Assembly: GCA_033813475.1 (NCBI GenBank)
Contig: JAPXRP010000005.1
Span: 1-48,565, forward strand
Source of the DNA: JAAYBR01 sp033813475
GTDB lineage: Bacteria; Hydrogenedentota; Hydrogenedentia; Hydrogenedentales; CAITNO01
Direction: 5' to 3'
DNA: 48,565 bases
The notes beneath the pieces are model-generated. The model was not told where the DNA came from and did no database searches. It worked only from the letters and a program-made list of their open reading frames with translations. The position numbers and the translations under genes were made by a program. Below, piece by piece: positions 17,009-25,963 of this stretch (positions within the stretch are counted from its first letter, which is position 1; each line of letters opens with the position of its first letter).

Positions 17009-17036
17009 GCCCCTTCAACCGAGAAGGAACCGCCCC

Positions 17037-20000
17037 ATGGCCGCGACGCTGCTGCTTGCTTTGGTCTCGACCGGCACCCTGTGCTCCGCGCAGGTGTCGG
17101 TGTCGGAGGAGACGATGGTGCTCCCCACCTACCCGACGGAGGCGCCGGACCGGATTCCGCTGTTTTTCCGGCCGGAGGAGGTGCAGCTCGCGGAGAAGCA
17201 TGTCTACCCGTACCCGTTCTACGGGGTGCAGTCGGCGGAGAAGGCGGACCGGGAGTACCGGGCCGTCGTCCTGGAGAACGAGTACCTGAAAATCTGCGTC
17301 ACGCCGGAGATGGGCGGGCGGATGTACTACGCCGTGGACAAGACCAACGGCTACCAGATCGTCTACAACAACCGCGTGGTGAAGCCCGCGCTCATAGGCA
17401 CCCTCGGCGCGTGGACCTCCGGCGGGGTGGAGTGGAACACGCCGCACCACCACCGGGCCACCAGCCTCCTGGACGTGGACCACACGGTCGTGGAGAACCC
17501 GGACGGCAGCAAAACGGTCTGGGTGGGCGAGTATGAGAAGCGCAGCCAGACGCGCTGGCTCACGGGCATGACGCTGGAACCGGGGAGGGCCTATGTGAAG
17601 ATCACGTTCAAGAGCATGAACGTGACGCCCTACGAATACCCCGCGCTGTGCTTCGCCAATGTGGCGGTCCATGTGAACGACTCCTACCAGTTCGTCTTCC
17701 CGCCGGACGTGGAGATGATGAACTTCCACTACGTCACGGAGTTCACCCGGTGGCCCGTGCTGAACCAGGTGTACCAGTCCGTGGACTACACAAAGGGCGA
17801 GGATCTCTCGTGGTGGAAGGAAACCCGCCAGCCCGTCTCGTTCTTCGTCACCAAGACCGCGCAGGACTTCATGGGCGGCATTGACCACGGCAAAGGCGCG
17901 GGCATCGCCCTCGTCGGCGACCACCGCATCTTCAAGGGGAAGAAGCTCTGGAACTGGGGGAAGAACGAGGTGCAGGAGGTGTGGGACACGAAGCTCACGG
18001 ACGAGGACGGGCCCTACGCCGAGCTGATGATGGGCTTCTACTCGGACAACCAGCCGGACTACAACTTCGTCGCCCCCTTCGAGACGAAATACGGCGACAT
18101 GTACCTCTACGGGATCAAGGGGCTGGACGGCATCAAGGAGGCCACCCGCGACTTCGCCCTCAACCTGGACCTGAAAGAGGGCCTGGCGCAGCTCCAGCTC
18201 AACGCCACGGCGGCGTTCCGGGGCGTCCAGATCGTGCTGCGGCGCGGGGAGGACACCGTCTTTACGGACACCGCGGACCTCGCCCCGGACAAGCCCTATG
18301 CCCGCGAGGTTCCTGCGGGCGGCGCGGAGAGCCTGGAGGAGCTCCGCGTGCAGGTGCTCGACGCCAAGGGCCGGGAGCTTCTCGCGTGGCAGAAGCCGCC
18401 CGCGAAAAACGAGCCGTTCCCGGAGACCTACCAGGACCCGCTGGACCCGCGCGAATACAAGACCGCGCAGGCGCTTTTCTACGCGGGCCTCAAGCTGGAG
18501 CAGTTCGGAAACACCAACTTCGACTACATGAAGTACTATGAGGCCGCCCTCGCCCTGGAGCCGGACCATGTGCCCGCCAACACCCAGACCGGGCTGGTGT
18601 TCCTGAAGCGCGGCGAGCTGGCCAAAGCCGAGGAGCACCTCGCGCGCGCCGTGGGCGTGGTCACGGACAACCACAAGAAGGCGCAGGACGCCACCGCGCT
18701 CTTCTACCTCGGCGTGTGCCGCCTGCGCCAGGGCCGCACCGACGACGCGCTGGAACTGCTCTACCGCGCCACCTGGGACTACCCGTGGACCTCGGCGGGG
18801 TACGCCCTCGCCGCGCAGGCGGAGGCCGCGCGGGGGAAGGGGGAAAAGGCGCTGGACAACGCCGAACGCGCCGTCCGCGCCAACACGCAGAACGTCGAGG
18901 CCCTCTGCGTCAAGGCGCTCGTCCTGCGGACGCTCGGAAACGCCGCCGCCGCCGCGGAGACCGCCCGCCAGGCGCTGGAGGTGGACCCGCTCTGCTTCGC
19001 CGCCCTGAACGAGCTGCGCCTCCTCGCCGACACCGCCGACACGGGAACGACAGCGGGGGAGTGGGCAAACCGGCTCGCCCGGTGCCTGCGCAATGAGCCG
19101 TACAACTACATCGAGACGTCGGCGCGCTACGCCGCCGCGGGCCGCTTCGGGGAGGCGGTGGAGTTCATGGGCCTCGCTGCGGCGTCGCCGGACGCCGCGC
19201 TGTCCGAAAACCCAATGACGCACTACCATCTCGCGCTCTATCTGGACCATGCGGGCAGGGGAGAGGAGGCCGCCGCCGCCCTGAAGAAAGCCGCCGGGCT
19301 GTCCATTGACCTTTGTTTCCCCTACGGCGAGGAGTCCGAGCGTGCGCTGCGCTTCGCCCTGTCCGAAAACCCCGGCGATGCCAAGGCGCACTACCTGCTG
19401 GGCAACCTCCTCGCCAACTTCCGCCACGCCGAGGCCGTCGCCTGCTGGGAGGCCGCGCTGGAGAACGGGTTGAAGGACGCCATCGTCTACCGCAACCTCG
19501 CCTACCTCCAGGCCAACCACCTCGACCGGCTCCCGGAGGCACTGGACAACATCATGACGGCCATCTCGATGGACCCGAAGGAGAAGCGCTACTTTGCCGA
19601 GGCGGACCTGTACATGTCCTACGCGAGCCTGACGCCGGAACAGCTCGCGGAGTTCCTCGCCGAGTACGGGGAGATGGGGAGGGACATCGTGGACATCCAG
19701 CTCATGGAGGTCAAGCTGGCGGTCTTCCGGGGCGAGTACGACCGCGCCATCGAACTGCTCACCGCCATGCGCTACCACATCGAGGAGGGCGCCACCTTTA
19801 ACCCGCACGTCCACTGGTTTGACGCCCACCTCCAGAAGGGTATCGGGGAGATGAACGCGGGCCGCCACCGGGAGGCCGAGGCCCTGTTCCTCAAGGCGAT
19901 GGAGTTCCCCGCCAACCTCGAGGCTGAGCGCAACGGAAAGACCGGCATCGCCCACTATTACCTCGGCGTCAACCAGCGCCTCGCCGGCGACGCGGAGGCC

Positions 20001-20417
20001 GCGCGCGGCCATTTCACCGCCATGCTCGACTACACGCCCCCGCAGGGCTGGGGCGCCGGCGACTTCCCCGAGATCGGCTATTTCAAGGCCCTCGCCGCGC
20101 GCGAGCTGGGCCACAGCGCCGACGAGATCGAGAAGCGCTTCCGCCAGCTCATCGAGGACGGCGAAAAGCGCCTCGCCCCCGCCAAGGACGGCCGGAACAT
20201 CACCGTGACCGTGGAGGAGGAGCACACGGGCCGCACCTTCCTGCTCGAGCGCGAGCTTGCCCGTAAGGACCTGCGGGTGTCGTCCCATTACCTCCAGGGC
20301 CTCGGCCATCTCGGCCTCGGCGAAAAAGACCAGGCCCGCGCCTGCTTTGAGCAGGCCCTCGCCGTGGACCCGCTCGCCGTGGACCCGAAACTCATGCTCG
20401 CGTCCATCACTGAATGA
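17037..20417 (+). CDS. Exported DUF5107 and TPR-repeat protein
   Basis: 1126 aa from ATG 17037 (AAGGA 8 bases upstream; the earlier ATG lies in the promoter). A signal peptide (MAATLLLALVSTGTLCSAQ) is followed by a DUF5107-type beta-rich domain over about residues 30-330. Typical segments are LENEYLKICVTPEMGGRMYY, VEWNTPHHHRATS and FHYVTEFTRWPVLN. From about residue 460 to the end the protein is TPR and related helical repeats (YYEAALALEPDHVPANTQTG, ARACFEQALAVDPLAVDP). The galactose-mutarotase-like character of the DUF5107 part suggests carbohydrate binding or processing; activity is unproven. The downstream hydrolase-like gene follows at once and is probably co-transcribed. Confidence 0.85.
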   Translation: MAATLLLALVSTGTLCSAQVSVSEETMVLPTYPTEAPDRIPLFFRPEEVQLAEKHVYPYPFYGVQSAEKADREYRAVVLENEYLKICVTPEMGGRMYYAVDKTNGYQIVYNNRVVKPALIGTLGAWTSGGVEWNTPHHHRATSLLDVDHTVVENPDGSKTVWVGEYEKRSQTRWLTGMTLEPGRAYVKITFKSMNVTPYEYPALCFANVAVHVNDSYQFVFPPDVEMMNFHYVTEFTRWPVLNQVYQSVDYTKGEDLSWWKETRQPVSFFVTKTAQDFMGGIDHGKGAGIALVGDHRIFKGKKLWNWGKNEVQEVWDTKLTDEDGPYAELMMGFYSDNQPDYNFVAPFETKYGDMYLYGIKGLDGIKEATRDFALNLDLKEGLAQLQLNATAAFRGVQIVLRRGEDTVFTDTADLAPDKPYAREVPAGGAESLEELRVQVLDAKGRELLAWQKPPAKNEPFPETYQDPLDPREYKTAQALFYAGLKLEQFGNTNFDYMKYYEAALALEPDHVPANTQTGLVFLKRGELAKAEEHLARAVGVVTDNHKKAQDATALFYLGVCRLRQGRTDDALELLYRATWDYPWTSAGYALAAQAEAARGKGEKALDNAERAVRANTQNVEALCVKALVLRTLGNAAAAAETARQALEVDPLCFAALNELRLLADTADTGTTAGEWANRLARCLRNEPYNYIETSARYAAAGRFGEAVEFMGLAAASPDAALSENPMTHYHLALYLDHAGRGEEAAAALKKAAGLSIDLCFPYGEESERALRFALSENPGDAKAHYLLGNLLANFRHAEAVACWEAALENGLKDAIVYRNLAYLQANHLDRLPEALDNIMTAISMDPKEKRYFAEADLYMSYASLTPEQLAEFLAEYGEMGRDIVDIQLMEVKLAVFRGEYDRAIELLTAMRYHIEEGATFNPHVHWFDAHLQKGIGEMNAGRHREAEALFLKAMEFPANLEAERNGKTGIAHYYLGVNQRLAGDAEAARGHFTAMLDYTPPQGWGAGDFPEIGYFKALAARELGHSADEIEKRFRQLIEDGEKRLAPAKDGRNITVTVEEEHTGRTFLLERELARKDLRVSSHYLQGLGHLGLGEKDQARACFEQALAVDPLAVDPKLMLASITE

Positions 20418-20440
20418 CCCAGCAACGGAAGGTCTCCCGC

Positions 20441-21850
20441 ATGAGGCACCTCTTCAGAACCGGCATCTTCGTGGTCCTCGCATTGCTGGCGGTCCCACCG
20501 GCCCGCGGCGCGGACAAGAGCGTCCATCCCTGGGGGGAGAATCCCTGGTATTGGGCGTACAACGACAGGCCGGTGCTGCTGGTCGGCGGCAGCGACGACG
20601 ACAACCTGTTCCAGTGGCCGGAGAAGGAGCTCATCGCCCAGCTGGACCGGCTGGCCGCGGCGGGGGGAAACCTCATCCGCAACACCATGAGCGACCGGAA
20701 GGACAGGGGCTTCGAGGTCTATCCCTTCAAGCAGGGGAAGGACGGGAAGCACGACCTCGGCAAGTGGAACCGGGAGTACTGGGACCGCTTTGAACGCATG
20801 CTGCGCGAGACGGAAAAACGGGGCATCATCGTCCAGATCGAGGTGTGGGACCGGTTCGACTATACCGACACCGGCGGCGCGGACCGCTGGCAGATCCACC
20901 CGTACAACCCGAAGAACAACGTCAATTACACCTACGAGGAATCCGGGTTCGCGGAGCGCTACCCCGACCACCCCGGGACGAACCGCCAGCCCTTCTTCTT
21001 CACCACGCCAAACCAGCGGAACAACACGGCCGTCCTGAAATTCCAGCAGCGCTTTGTGGAGAAGATGCTGGAGCACACCCTGCGCCGGGGCAACGTGCTC
21101 TACTGCATGGACAACGAGACCAGCGGCGAGGAGGAATGGGGGCGGTACTGGGCGGAGTTCATCAAGGAGCGCGCGGCGAAGAAGGGGAGGACCGTCTTCG
21201 TCACGGAGATGTGGGACAACTGGAAACTCACGGACGACGTCCACAAACGCACCTTCGACCACCCGGAACGCTACGACTTCGTGGACGTCTCCCAGAACAA
21301 CCACAACAGCGGGGAAAAACACTGGGACAACTTCCTCTTCGCCCGCGAATACCTGTCCGCCCACCCCCGTCCCATGAACACCATCAAGACCTACGGCGCC
21401 GACGGCAACAAGTTCGGCCACACCGACCAGGACGGCATCGAGCGTTTTTGGCGGCATGTGCTGGCGGGCGCCGCCTCGGCGCGGTTCCACCGGCCCGACT
21501 CGGGGCTGGGCCTGAACGACAAGGCCGTTGCGTGTCTCCGCGCGGTCCGCAAACTGGAGTCGAAGATTCCCCTCTGGTCCGTCCACGCCGCGAACGCGCT
21601 GCTGTCGGACCGCGAACCGAATGCGGCCTACCTGGCCGCCGATCCGGGAAAGGCCTATGCCCTCTATTTCCCCGCCGGGGGCAAGGTGACGCTGGACCTC
21701 TCGGCCGCCGCCGGGCAAATGAGCGCCCACTGGATTGACATCGCCTCGGGCGAATGGGGGCCCGTCCAGCCGCTGGAAGGCGGCGCAAAACGGGAAATCA
21801 CCGCGCCCGGACCGGGCAACTGGGCCGCCGCCGTGATTCCCCGGGAGTAG
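20441..21850 (+). CDS. Putative exported glycoside hydrolase (apiosidase/DUF4038-like TIM barrel)
   Basis: 469 aa from ATG 20441, preferred to the ATG at 20414 that overlaps the previous stop because GGAAGG precedes it and the signal peptide (MRHLFRTGIFVVLALLAVPPARG) then starts correctly. The body looks like a GH-type TIM barrel of the DUF4038/DUF6298 group: PVLLVGGSDDDNLFQWPEK, GGNLIRNTMSD, IVQIEVWDRFDY, LYCMDNETSGEEEWGRYW and VTEMWDN. The Glu residues of NETSGEE and VTEMWD are candidate catalytic acids. A C-terminal beta-sandwich (ALYFPAGGKVTLDLS, WIDIASGEWG) is typical of this group. The substrate is unknown. Confidence 0.7.
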   Translation: MRHLFRTGIFVVLALLAVPPARGADKSVHPWGENPWYWAYNDRPVLLVGGSDDDNLFQWPEKELIAQLDRLAAAGGNLIRNTMSDRKDRGFEVYPFKQGKDGKHDLGKWNREYWDRFERMLRETEKRGIIVQIEVWDRFDYTDTGGADRWQIHPYNPKNNVNYTYEESGFAERYPDHPGTNRQPFFFTTPNQRNNTAVLKFQQRFVEKMLEHTLRRGNVLYCMDNETSGEEEWGRYWAEFIKERAAKKGRTVFVTEMWDNWKLTDDVHKRTFDHPERYDFVDVSQNNHNSGEKHWDNFLFAREYLSAHPRPMNTIKTYGADGNKFGHTDQDGIERFWRHVLAGAASARFHRPDSGLGLNDKAVACLRAVRKLESKIPLWSVHAANALLSDREPNAAYLAADPGKAYALYFPAGGKVTLDLSAAAGQMSAHWIDIASGEWGPVQPLEGGAKREITAPGPGNWAAAVIPRE

Positions 21851-21867
21851 CCTGCCGGGAGAGGCGT

Positions 21868-23058
21868 TCAGAGGGTGTAAACCGGCACCTTCATCAGCTC
21901 GCCGTCCTTCAACGCGGAACTGTGGGCCACGATGCCCGCCACGGTCATGTTGAGCGCCCACGCAATGTTGATGAGCGGCGTCCGCGCCTGGAGGATGGAC
22001 GTGACGAACTCCTCGCAGAGGTAGCCGTGGGACCCGCCGTGGCCGCCCGCCTCGACCCCCGGGGGCAGGGGCGGCTTGGCGAGCTCCAACTGCGAAATGT
22101 CCGCCAGCCCGTCGTAGACCATGCCGGTCATGGAGCCCTTCTGCCCGCGCACGCGGCCCTTTTCCCCGTTGTGGCCCGGCGTGTCCTTGCTCATCAGCAT
22201 CCGCGCCATGCCGCCCTCGGTGGTGCGCAGCAGCGCGATCTCCGTGCCGAAAACGTTCTTGTACGCATTGTCGCCCGAGGCCAGGTACGGCATGTGGCTC
22301 GGCATGCCGAAGCAGGAGACCTCCGTGAACCCGCCGCCGGACACGCAGACGTGGTAAGCCGTGGAGTGGGTCGGATACCACAGGGGCGGGGAGCCCTTCC
22401 GCCAGTCCTTGTACGAGTCCAGGGGGGTGTCGAGGTAGTGGAAATACTCGCCCTCGCTGTACACCAGCTCGCCGAAACCGCCCGCCCGGTGGATCACCCG
22501 CATGGCGTAACAGTCGTCATGGAACGCGCTCGTCTCAAACATCATGTAATTCAGCCCGGAAGCCTTCACCGCCCCGTACAGCCGGTCCGCGTCCTCCAGG
22601 GACCCGTAGACCGCGGGCACCGCCGAAGCGACGTGCTTGCCGTGGCTCAAGACCTCGATGGCATGTCGGCAGTGGCTGGGCGCGTCGGTGGCCAGAAACA
22701 CCGCCTCGATGTCCGGATCCTTCACCAGCTCCTCCAGGGAGGGATAGGTCTTCGCGCACCGGCACGCGCGGGCGAGTTCGGCGCACCGGTCGGGGAACAG
22801 GTCGCTCACGGCCGCCACCTCGACATTCGGGTGGTCCTGGAACCCGAAGGCCGCGCCGAACCGGCACAGGCCGTAGCCCACGATGCCCACCCGCACCTTG
22901 CGGTCCGACACCGGCTCCCACACCCGGTTCTTCACCGTGTTGCTCGCCGTGTCCTCGAACCCCTGGATGGGCTTCTCCTCCGCGGCGCCCACGGCGGCCA
23001 TCGCGCCGAGCGCGGCGGCCCCCTTCACAAAATCTCTCCGCGAAAACGGGTGATGCAT
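21868..23058 (-). CDS. Tat-exported Gfo/Idh/MocA oxidoreductase
   Basis: 396 aa; ATG 23058 is preceded by GGAGGG. The N-terminus SRRDFVKGAAALGAMAAVGA is a twin-arginine signal. A Rossmann fold follows (VRVGIVGYGLCRFGAAFGF, VAAVSDLFPDRC, VFLATDAPSHCRHAIEVL). Where the family usually has an EKP-type motif, this protein reads GKHVASAVPAVYG, so the conserved lysine is missing; related Tat-tagged proteins in PVC-type bacteria often vary here. The C-terminal part contains conserved VSGGGFTEVSCFGMPSHM and GGHGGSHGYLCEEFV. It probably acts on a sugar or cyclitol outside the cytoplasm, or as a non-catalytic binding relative. The sialidase-like gene lies 43 bases upstream on the same strand. Confidence 0.85.
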   Translation of the reverse strand: MHHPFSRRDFVKGAAALGAMAAVGAAEEKPIQGFEDTASNTVKNRVWEPVSDRKVRVGIVGYGLCRFGAAFGFQDHPNVEVAAVSDLFPDRCAELARACRCAKTYPSLEELVKDPDIEAVFLATDAPSHCRHAIEVLSHGKHVASAVPAVYGSLEDADRLYGAVKASGLNYMMFETSAFHDDCYAMRVIHRAGGFGELVYSEGEYFHYLDTPLDSYKDWRKGSPPLWYPTHSTAYHVCVSGGGFTEVSCFGMPSHMPYLASGDNAYKNVFGTEIALLRTTEGGMARMLMSKDTPGHNGEKGRVRGQKGSMTGMVYDGLADISQLELAKPPLPPGVEAGGHGGSHGYLCEEFVTSILQARTPLINIAWALNMTVAGIVAHSSALKDGELMKVPVYTL

Positions 23059-23101
23059 GCCCTAACCCTCCTTGGTTTTCCGGCCCTTCGTCCGGCGCCC
23101 G

Positions 23102-24349
23102 TCACTTTCCTTCCTGCCAAAGCGTGCGCAGCAGCTCGTCGGGAATCCGGTGAACCCGCGCCACGGTCTTCTGGGTCTCCGTGATGTACAACCCGTCATC
23201 CCAGAGGAAGTCCGGGTAGCTGACGCGCACCTTCGGATCCTTCGAATACAGCGCCGCCACGGGTTCCCCCCAGTGGATGACCTTTCCCTCCGGCGCGTCC
23301 CGCTCGACGCCGCCCAGCAGATACGCCGGGTTGCGCCCCTCGTAGGTGCGCCCCGCATGGTTGTGAAACCAATAGATATAGCGGCCCGCGAAGGGCCCCT
23401 CGTCCAGCCGCCGGACAAAGTTGGCGGCGCGGGGATGCTCCACCAGCGGCCCACCGGGACGGTGCGCCATGAACGCCGGCGGCGTCCAGGTCTTTCCCCC
23501 GTCCCGCGAATAGGCGTGGCAGGGATGCCCCGCCACGGTCCGGTAGGTGCAGAAGAGCGCCCCGTCTGAGAGGGACACCAGATTAACCTCCTCCGCGATG
23601 GGCCCCTCGGGGGACCGCAGGCCGTGGTCCCCCTCGGGCAGGGTCTCCCAGGTGATTCGGGACGGGTCGGGCTCCGTGAGGAGGTCCGCGCTGCGCAGAA
23701 ACCACGACTCGGATTCGGCGATGAAGCCCTCGCCGAAACGGCCGACCTTGGAAAACCCGAGGTACATGGAACCGTTGTGAAGCCCCGGCTTGCCCACGCC
23801 CCAGAAGAACCGCACCCGGCCCTGGTAGGGGTTTGCGCGGTCAATGGCCGTCTCCCGCACCGGGATGAACTGCCGCTCCGCGGACCAGGTCCGGCCGCCG
23901 TCGTCGCTGTGTTTGAAGGCGTACTCCCCCAGCGTGTCCACGCGGCGGCGCGCGTAGTCGTTGTCCGCGATGACCTCCCGGAGGTTCGCGGCGTTGTAGG
24001 TGTAGAAGGCGTACACCCGGCCGCCGGGTGTCAGGAAGGGCATGACCCACGACGCCTCCGGGCCGTCGGCGGGCTCAATGTCCACCAGGGGCTCCCACGT
24101 CTTCCCCCGGTCGCGGCTCCGGGTGGAAACGACGTGCTGCCCCGTCGCCCCCTCGTCCCCCTTGCCCGTGGTCATGGTGCAGAGCCACGTCCCGTCCGGC
24201 AGTTTCACCACATACGGCTGGTCGCAGTAGCCTTCCGACGGAATCACCCACCCGCTTTCCACCTCCACCGGCGGTGGAACCTCGGCCGCCAACGGAAGAC
24301 CGAAAAGAAGAAGAAGGAAGGCCGGAAGGCCGCGCAGGAGCACGTTCAT
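23102..24349 (-). CDS. Exported sialidase-like (BNR/Asp-box) protein
   Basis: 415 aa from ATG 24349, which opens a signal peptide (MNVLLRGLPAFLLLLFGLPLAA). The body is a six-bladed-propeller sialidase relative with at least three Asp boxes: SRDRGKTW, SDDGGRTW and SRDGGKTW. Other typical segments are EEVNLVSLSDGALFCTYRTV and SYPDFLWDDGLYITETQK. Many BNR proteins of this type are not true sialidases and act on other glycans, so the substrate is open. It is the upstream member of the two-gene minus-strand unit with the Gfo/Idh/MocA protein. Confidence 0.8.
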   Translation of the reverse strand: MNVLLRGLPAFLLLLFGLPLAAEVPPPVEVESGWVIPSEGYCDQPYVVKLPDGTWLCTMTTGKGDEGATGQHVVSTRSRDRGKTWEPLVDIEPADGPEASWVMPFLTPGGRVYAFYTYNAANLREVIADNDYARRRVDTLGEYAFKHSDDGGRTWSAERQFIPVRETAIDRANPYQGRVRFFWGVGKPGLHNGSMYLGFSKVGRFGEGFIAESESWFLRSADLLTEPDPSRITWETLPEGDHGLRSPEGPIAEEVNLVSLSDGALFCTYRTVAGHPCHAYSRDGGKTWTPPAFMAHRPGGPLVEHPRAANFVRRLDEGPFAGRYIYWFHNHAGRTYEGRNPAYLLGGVERDAPEGKVIHWGEPVAALYSKDPKVRVSYPDFLWDDGLYITETQKTVARVHRIPDELLRTLWQEGK

Positions 24350-24386
24350 GTTCTCGTCCCCGCCAAGTGGTTTTCTGCCGCCATCA

Positions 24387-24424
24387 TGAACCCCCGCCAA
24401 CTCCGGATGCAATGCGGGGGGTTG
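24387..24424. repeat. Inverted repeat in the sialidase / lysE-remnant gap
   Basis: AACCCCCGC faces GCGGGGGGTT across a short loop, immediately before the -35 box at 24422. It could be an operator or a hairpin in either transcript. Confidence 0.4.
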
Positions 24425-24450
24425 ACTCCCGACGGTCCGTGGTGTCTAAT
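24422..24450 (+). promoter_or_regulatory. Promoter copy upstream of the lysE remnant
   Basis: TTGACT (24422-24427), 17-base spacer, TCTAAT (24445-24450), only 8 bases before the ATG at 24459. The same arrangement precedes the intact lysE-type gene at 25964. Confidence 0.55.
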
Positions 24451-24458
24451 ACGGGCCT

Positions 24459-24610
24459 ATGCTTGCCTTCCCCGCATTCGATGTCGTTCACGAGCCTTTC
24501 GGCCGGGCTTTCACCCGGGCCGCTGCTCGCCCTCGTGTTCTCGCAGGCCGCTCGGCATGCGATGCGCTCCGCGGGACACGAAATCAGGCAAACGAAGAGG
24601 GGGGATTTGC
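24459..24610 (+). pseudogene. Truncated, frameshifted LysE-family gene copy
   Basis: The nucleotide sequence aligns from its ATG with the start of the intact gene at 25964, including the upstream GTCTAATAC element. One extra base after GTCGTT shifts the frame. Beyond it the other frame reads LSAGLSPGPLLALVFSQAAR, matching LSAGFSPGPLFTLVIAQAMR of the intact protein. Homology stops after about 45 codons. The unshifted frame runs 51 codons to a TGA at 24612-24614 that overlaps the GTG start of the next gene (GTGA), so the remnant may now act as a leader coupling translation to that gene. Confidence 0.8.
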
Positions 24611-25678
24611 GTGATCCATCACCGGCTAAGACGTGTCTGGATTGGAAACGCTCTGGCGGTCGTAATGGGTCTCGTGGTCTCCGGGCTGGTGCTTGCCGGG
24701 GCGGAAGCCGCGCTGTATTGCAGGGACAAGCTTTTTTCTCCCCCCGAATTGGTCTTCAGCGGGCGGGGAACGGTCAAGAATGCCAGCGTTCTCGGGTGGG
24801 AATTGGAGCGCAACGGCACCGTCTGGAATCGCGCGGACCGGGGGAACCGGATGATCTACAACGTTCTTGGCAGGACGGACGCCGCAGGAAGGCGCTGTTC
24901 TCCATGCGCCGCAGAGAATCAAGACACGAAGGTTGCCGCCTTCTTTGGGTGTTCCATGACCTTCGGGCAGGGCGTCGCGGACGAAGAGACCATCCCGTCG
25001 CGTTTCTGCGCGCACAACCCCGGCTGGACCTCTTACAACTACGGAGTATACGCCTACGGCCCCCAACAGATGTGGCTTCAAATATGCAGGCAGGAGGTGC
25101 TTCGGGAATTCTCCAAGAGCAGGGGTGTTGTCGTCTACTCGTTCATACGAAACCATCTGCCGCGCCTGGCAGGCGCATCGAGTGTTCACTCTGAATGGAT
25201 GGCGTCACTGCCGTGGCTGGAGATGAAGGATGGCCGAATTGTCAGCATGGGGGTCTTCAGTGACCGGCCCCCTCAGCAGAACCTGCTGCTCCGCTCGCTG
25301 GGACGCACGCGTTTGGCGGGCTTCATGGCTGAACACCTGCCGAACCTCCCGGGGGTGCTGACCCAACGCGAGTCGGGCCTTGATCTCCTTGTGGCGCTTG
25401 TTGCCGAATGCGCTCAATCGGCCAGGGAGCAGGCGCCCGGACTGGAGTTCTGCTGTGTGCTGCTGCCGGAATGCTCCGAACCATGGCGGGAGGTGCTTGT
25501 GCGTCGGCTTTCTGACGCCGGGGTGCGGGTGCTTGACTATGAAACGCTGTTTGCCGACTCCGGGGAGTCTTTGGAGGACATCTTCTTTGATGACGCGCAC
25601 CGCGCCAAGTGGGGACATCTCAAGGCGCGGGGCTGCGATCTCATTGCCCGTCAACTTGCCCGGGACATCGCCGAGTAG
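24611..25678 (+). CDS. Membrane-anchored SGNH/GDSL-like hydrolase
   Basis: 355 aa from GTG 24611, with a GAGGGGGGA ribosome-site-like stretch upstream. One N-terminal membrane segment (NALAVVMGLVVSGLVLAGAE) anchors an extracytoplasmic domain. A block-I-like GCSMTFGQGV (Ser nucleophile) and a C-terminal DDAHRAKWGH (Asp/His pair) fit SGNH hydrolases; YGPQQMWLQI sits where the second block would be. Members often act as esterases on acylated sugars. The gene is sandwiched between the broken and the intact lysE copies and shows a somewhat different codon style from its neighbours. Confidence 0.62.
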   Translation: MIHHRLRRVWIGNALAVVMGLVVSGLVLAGAEAALYCRDKLFSPPELVFSGRGTVKNASVLGWELERNGTVWNRADRGNRMIYNVLGRTDAAGRRCSPCAAENQDTKVAAFFGCSMTFGQGVADEETIPSRFCAHNPGWTSYNYGVYAYGPQQMWLQICRQEVLREFSKSRGVVVYSFIRNHLPRLAGASSVHSEWMASLPWLEMKDGRIVSMGVFSDRPPQQNLLLRSLGRTRLAGFMAEHLPNLPGVLTQRESGLDLLVALVAECAQSAREQAPGLEFCCVLLPECSEPWREVLVRRLSDAGVRVLDYETLFADSGESLEDIFFDDAHRAKWGHLKARGCDLIARQLARDIAE

Positions 25679-25925
25679 ATGGGTGCCCTTTTCGTGCCGT
25701 GATAATGGTCGCGCCCCGTTTGGTTCTCAGGGAAAGCGCGCGTTCTTTCCGGTTAATACGCTCCCTCTCCTGCAAAAGAACATTGCATGGCAACGATTTT
25801 GTTGACCACCCCGCGGATAGTTGGATGATACTCGGGGTGCCCCGGGGCCACACGTCCAAAGAGGCGCCTCTTTAAAGGATTGACCATGCATGCCGCACCC
25901 TCCCCGCACGTCCGCTGATTGGGGC
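25679..25925. other. Gene-free gap with a 16-bp perfect palindrome
   Basis: No supported gene. The notable element is the perfect palindrome AAAGAGGCGCCTCTTT at 25858-25873, possibly part of a terminator for the SGNH gene or an operator. The stretch is locally less GC-rich. Confidence 0.5.
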
Positions 25926-25955
25926 TTGATTCCCGGCAAGTCAGCATTGTCTAAT
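25926..25955 (+). promoter_or_regulatory. Promoter of the LysE-family gene, probably leaderless
   Basis: TTGATT (25926-25931), 18-base spacer, TCTAAT (25950-25955). The ATG lies 8 bases after the -10 box and no ribosome site is present, so transcription would begin at or next to the start codon. Confidence 0.55.
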
Positions 25956-25963
25956 ACCGCCCC

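Noticed and set aside
16953..20309. 1118-codon minus-strand frame opposite the DUF5107-TPR gene
   Set aside because: Shadow frame; composition and lack of motifs contrast with the signal peptide and TPRs on the plus strand.
25801..25873. Small RNA between the SGNH and LysE genes
   Set aside because: A TTGACC box and a palindrome exist but there is no convincing -10 or T-run; recorded only as a palindrome.
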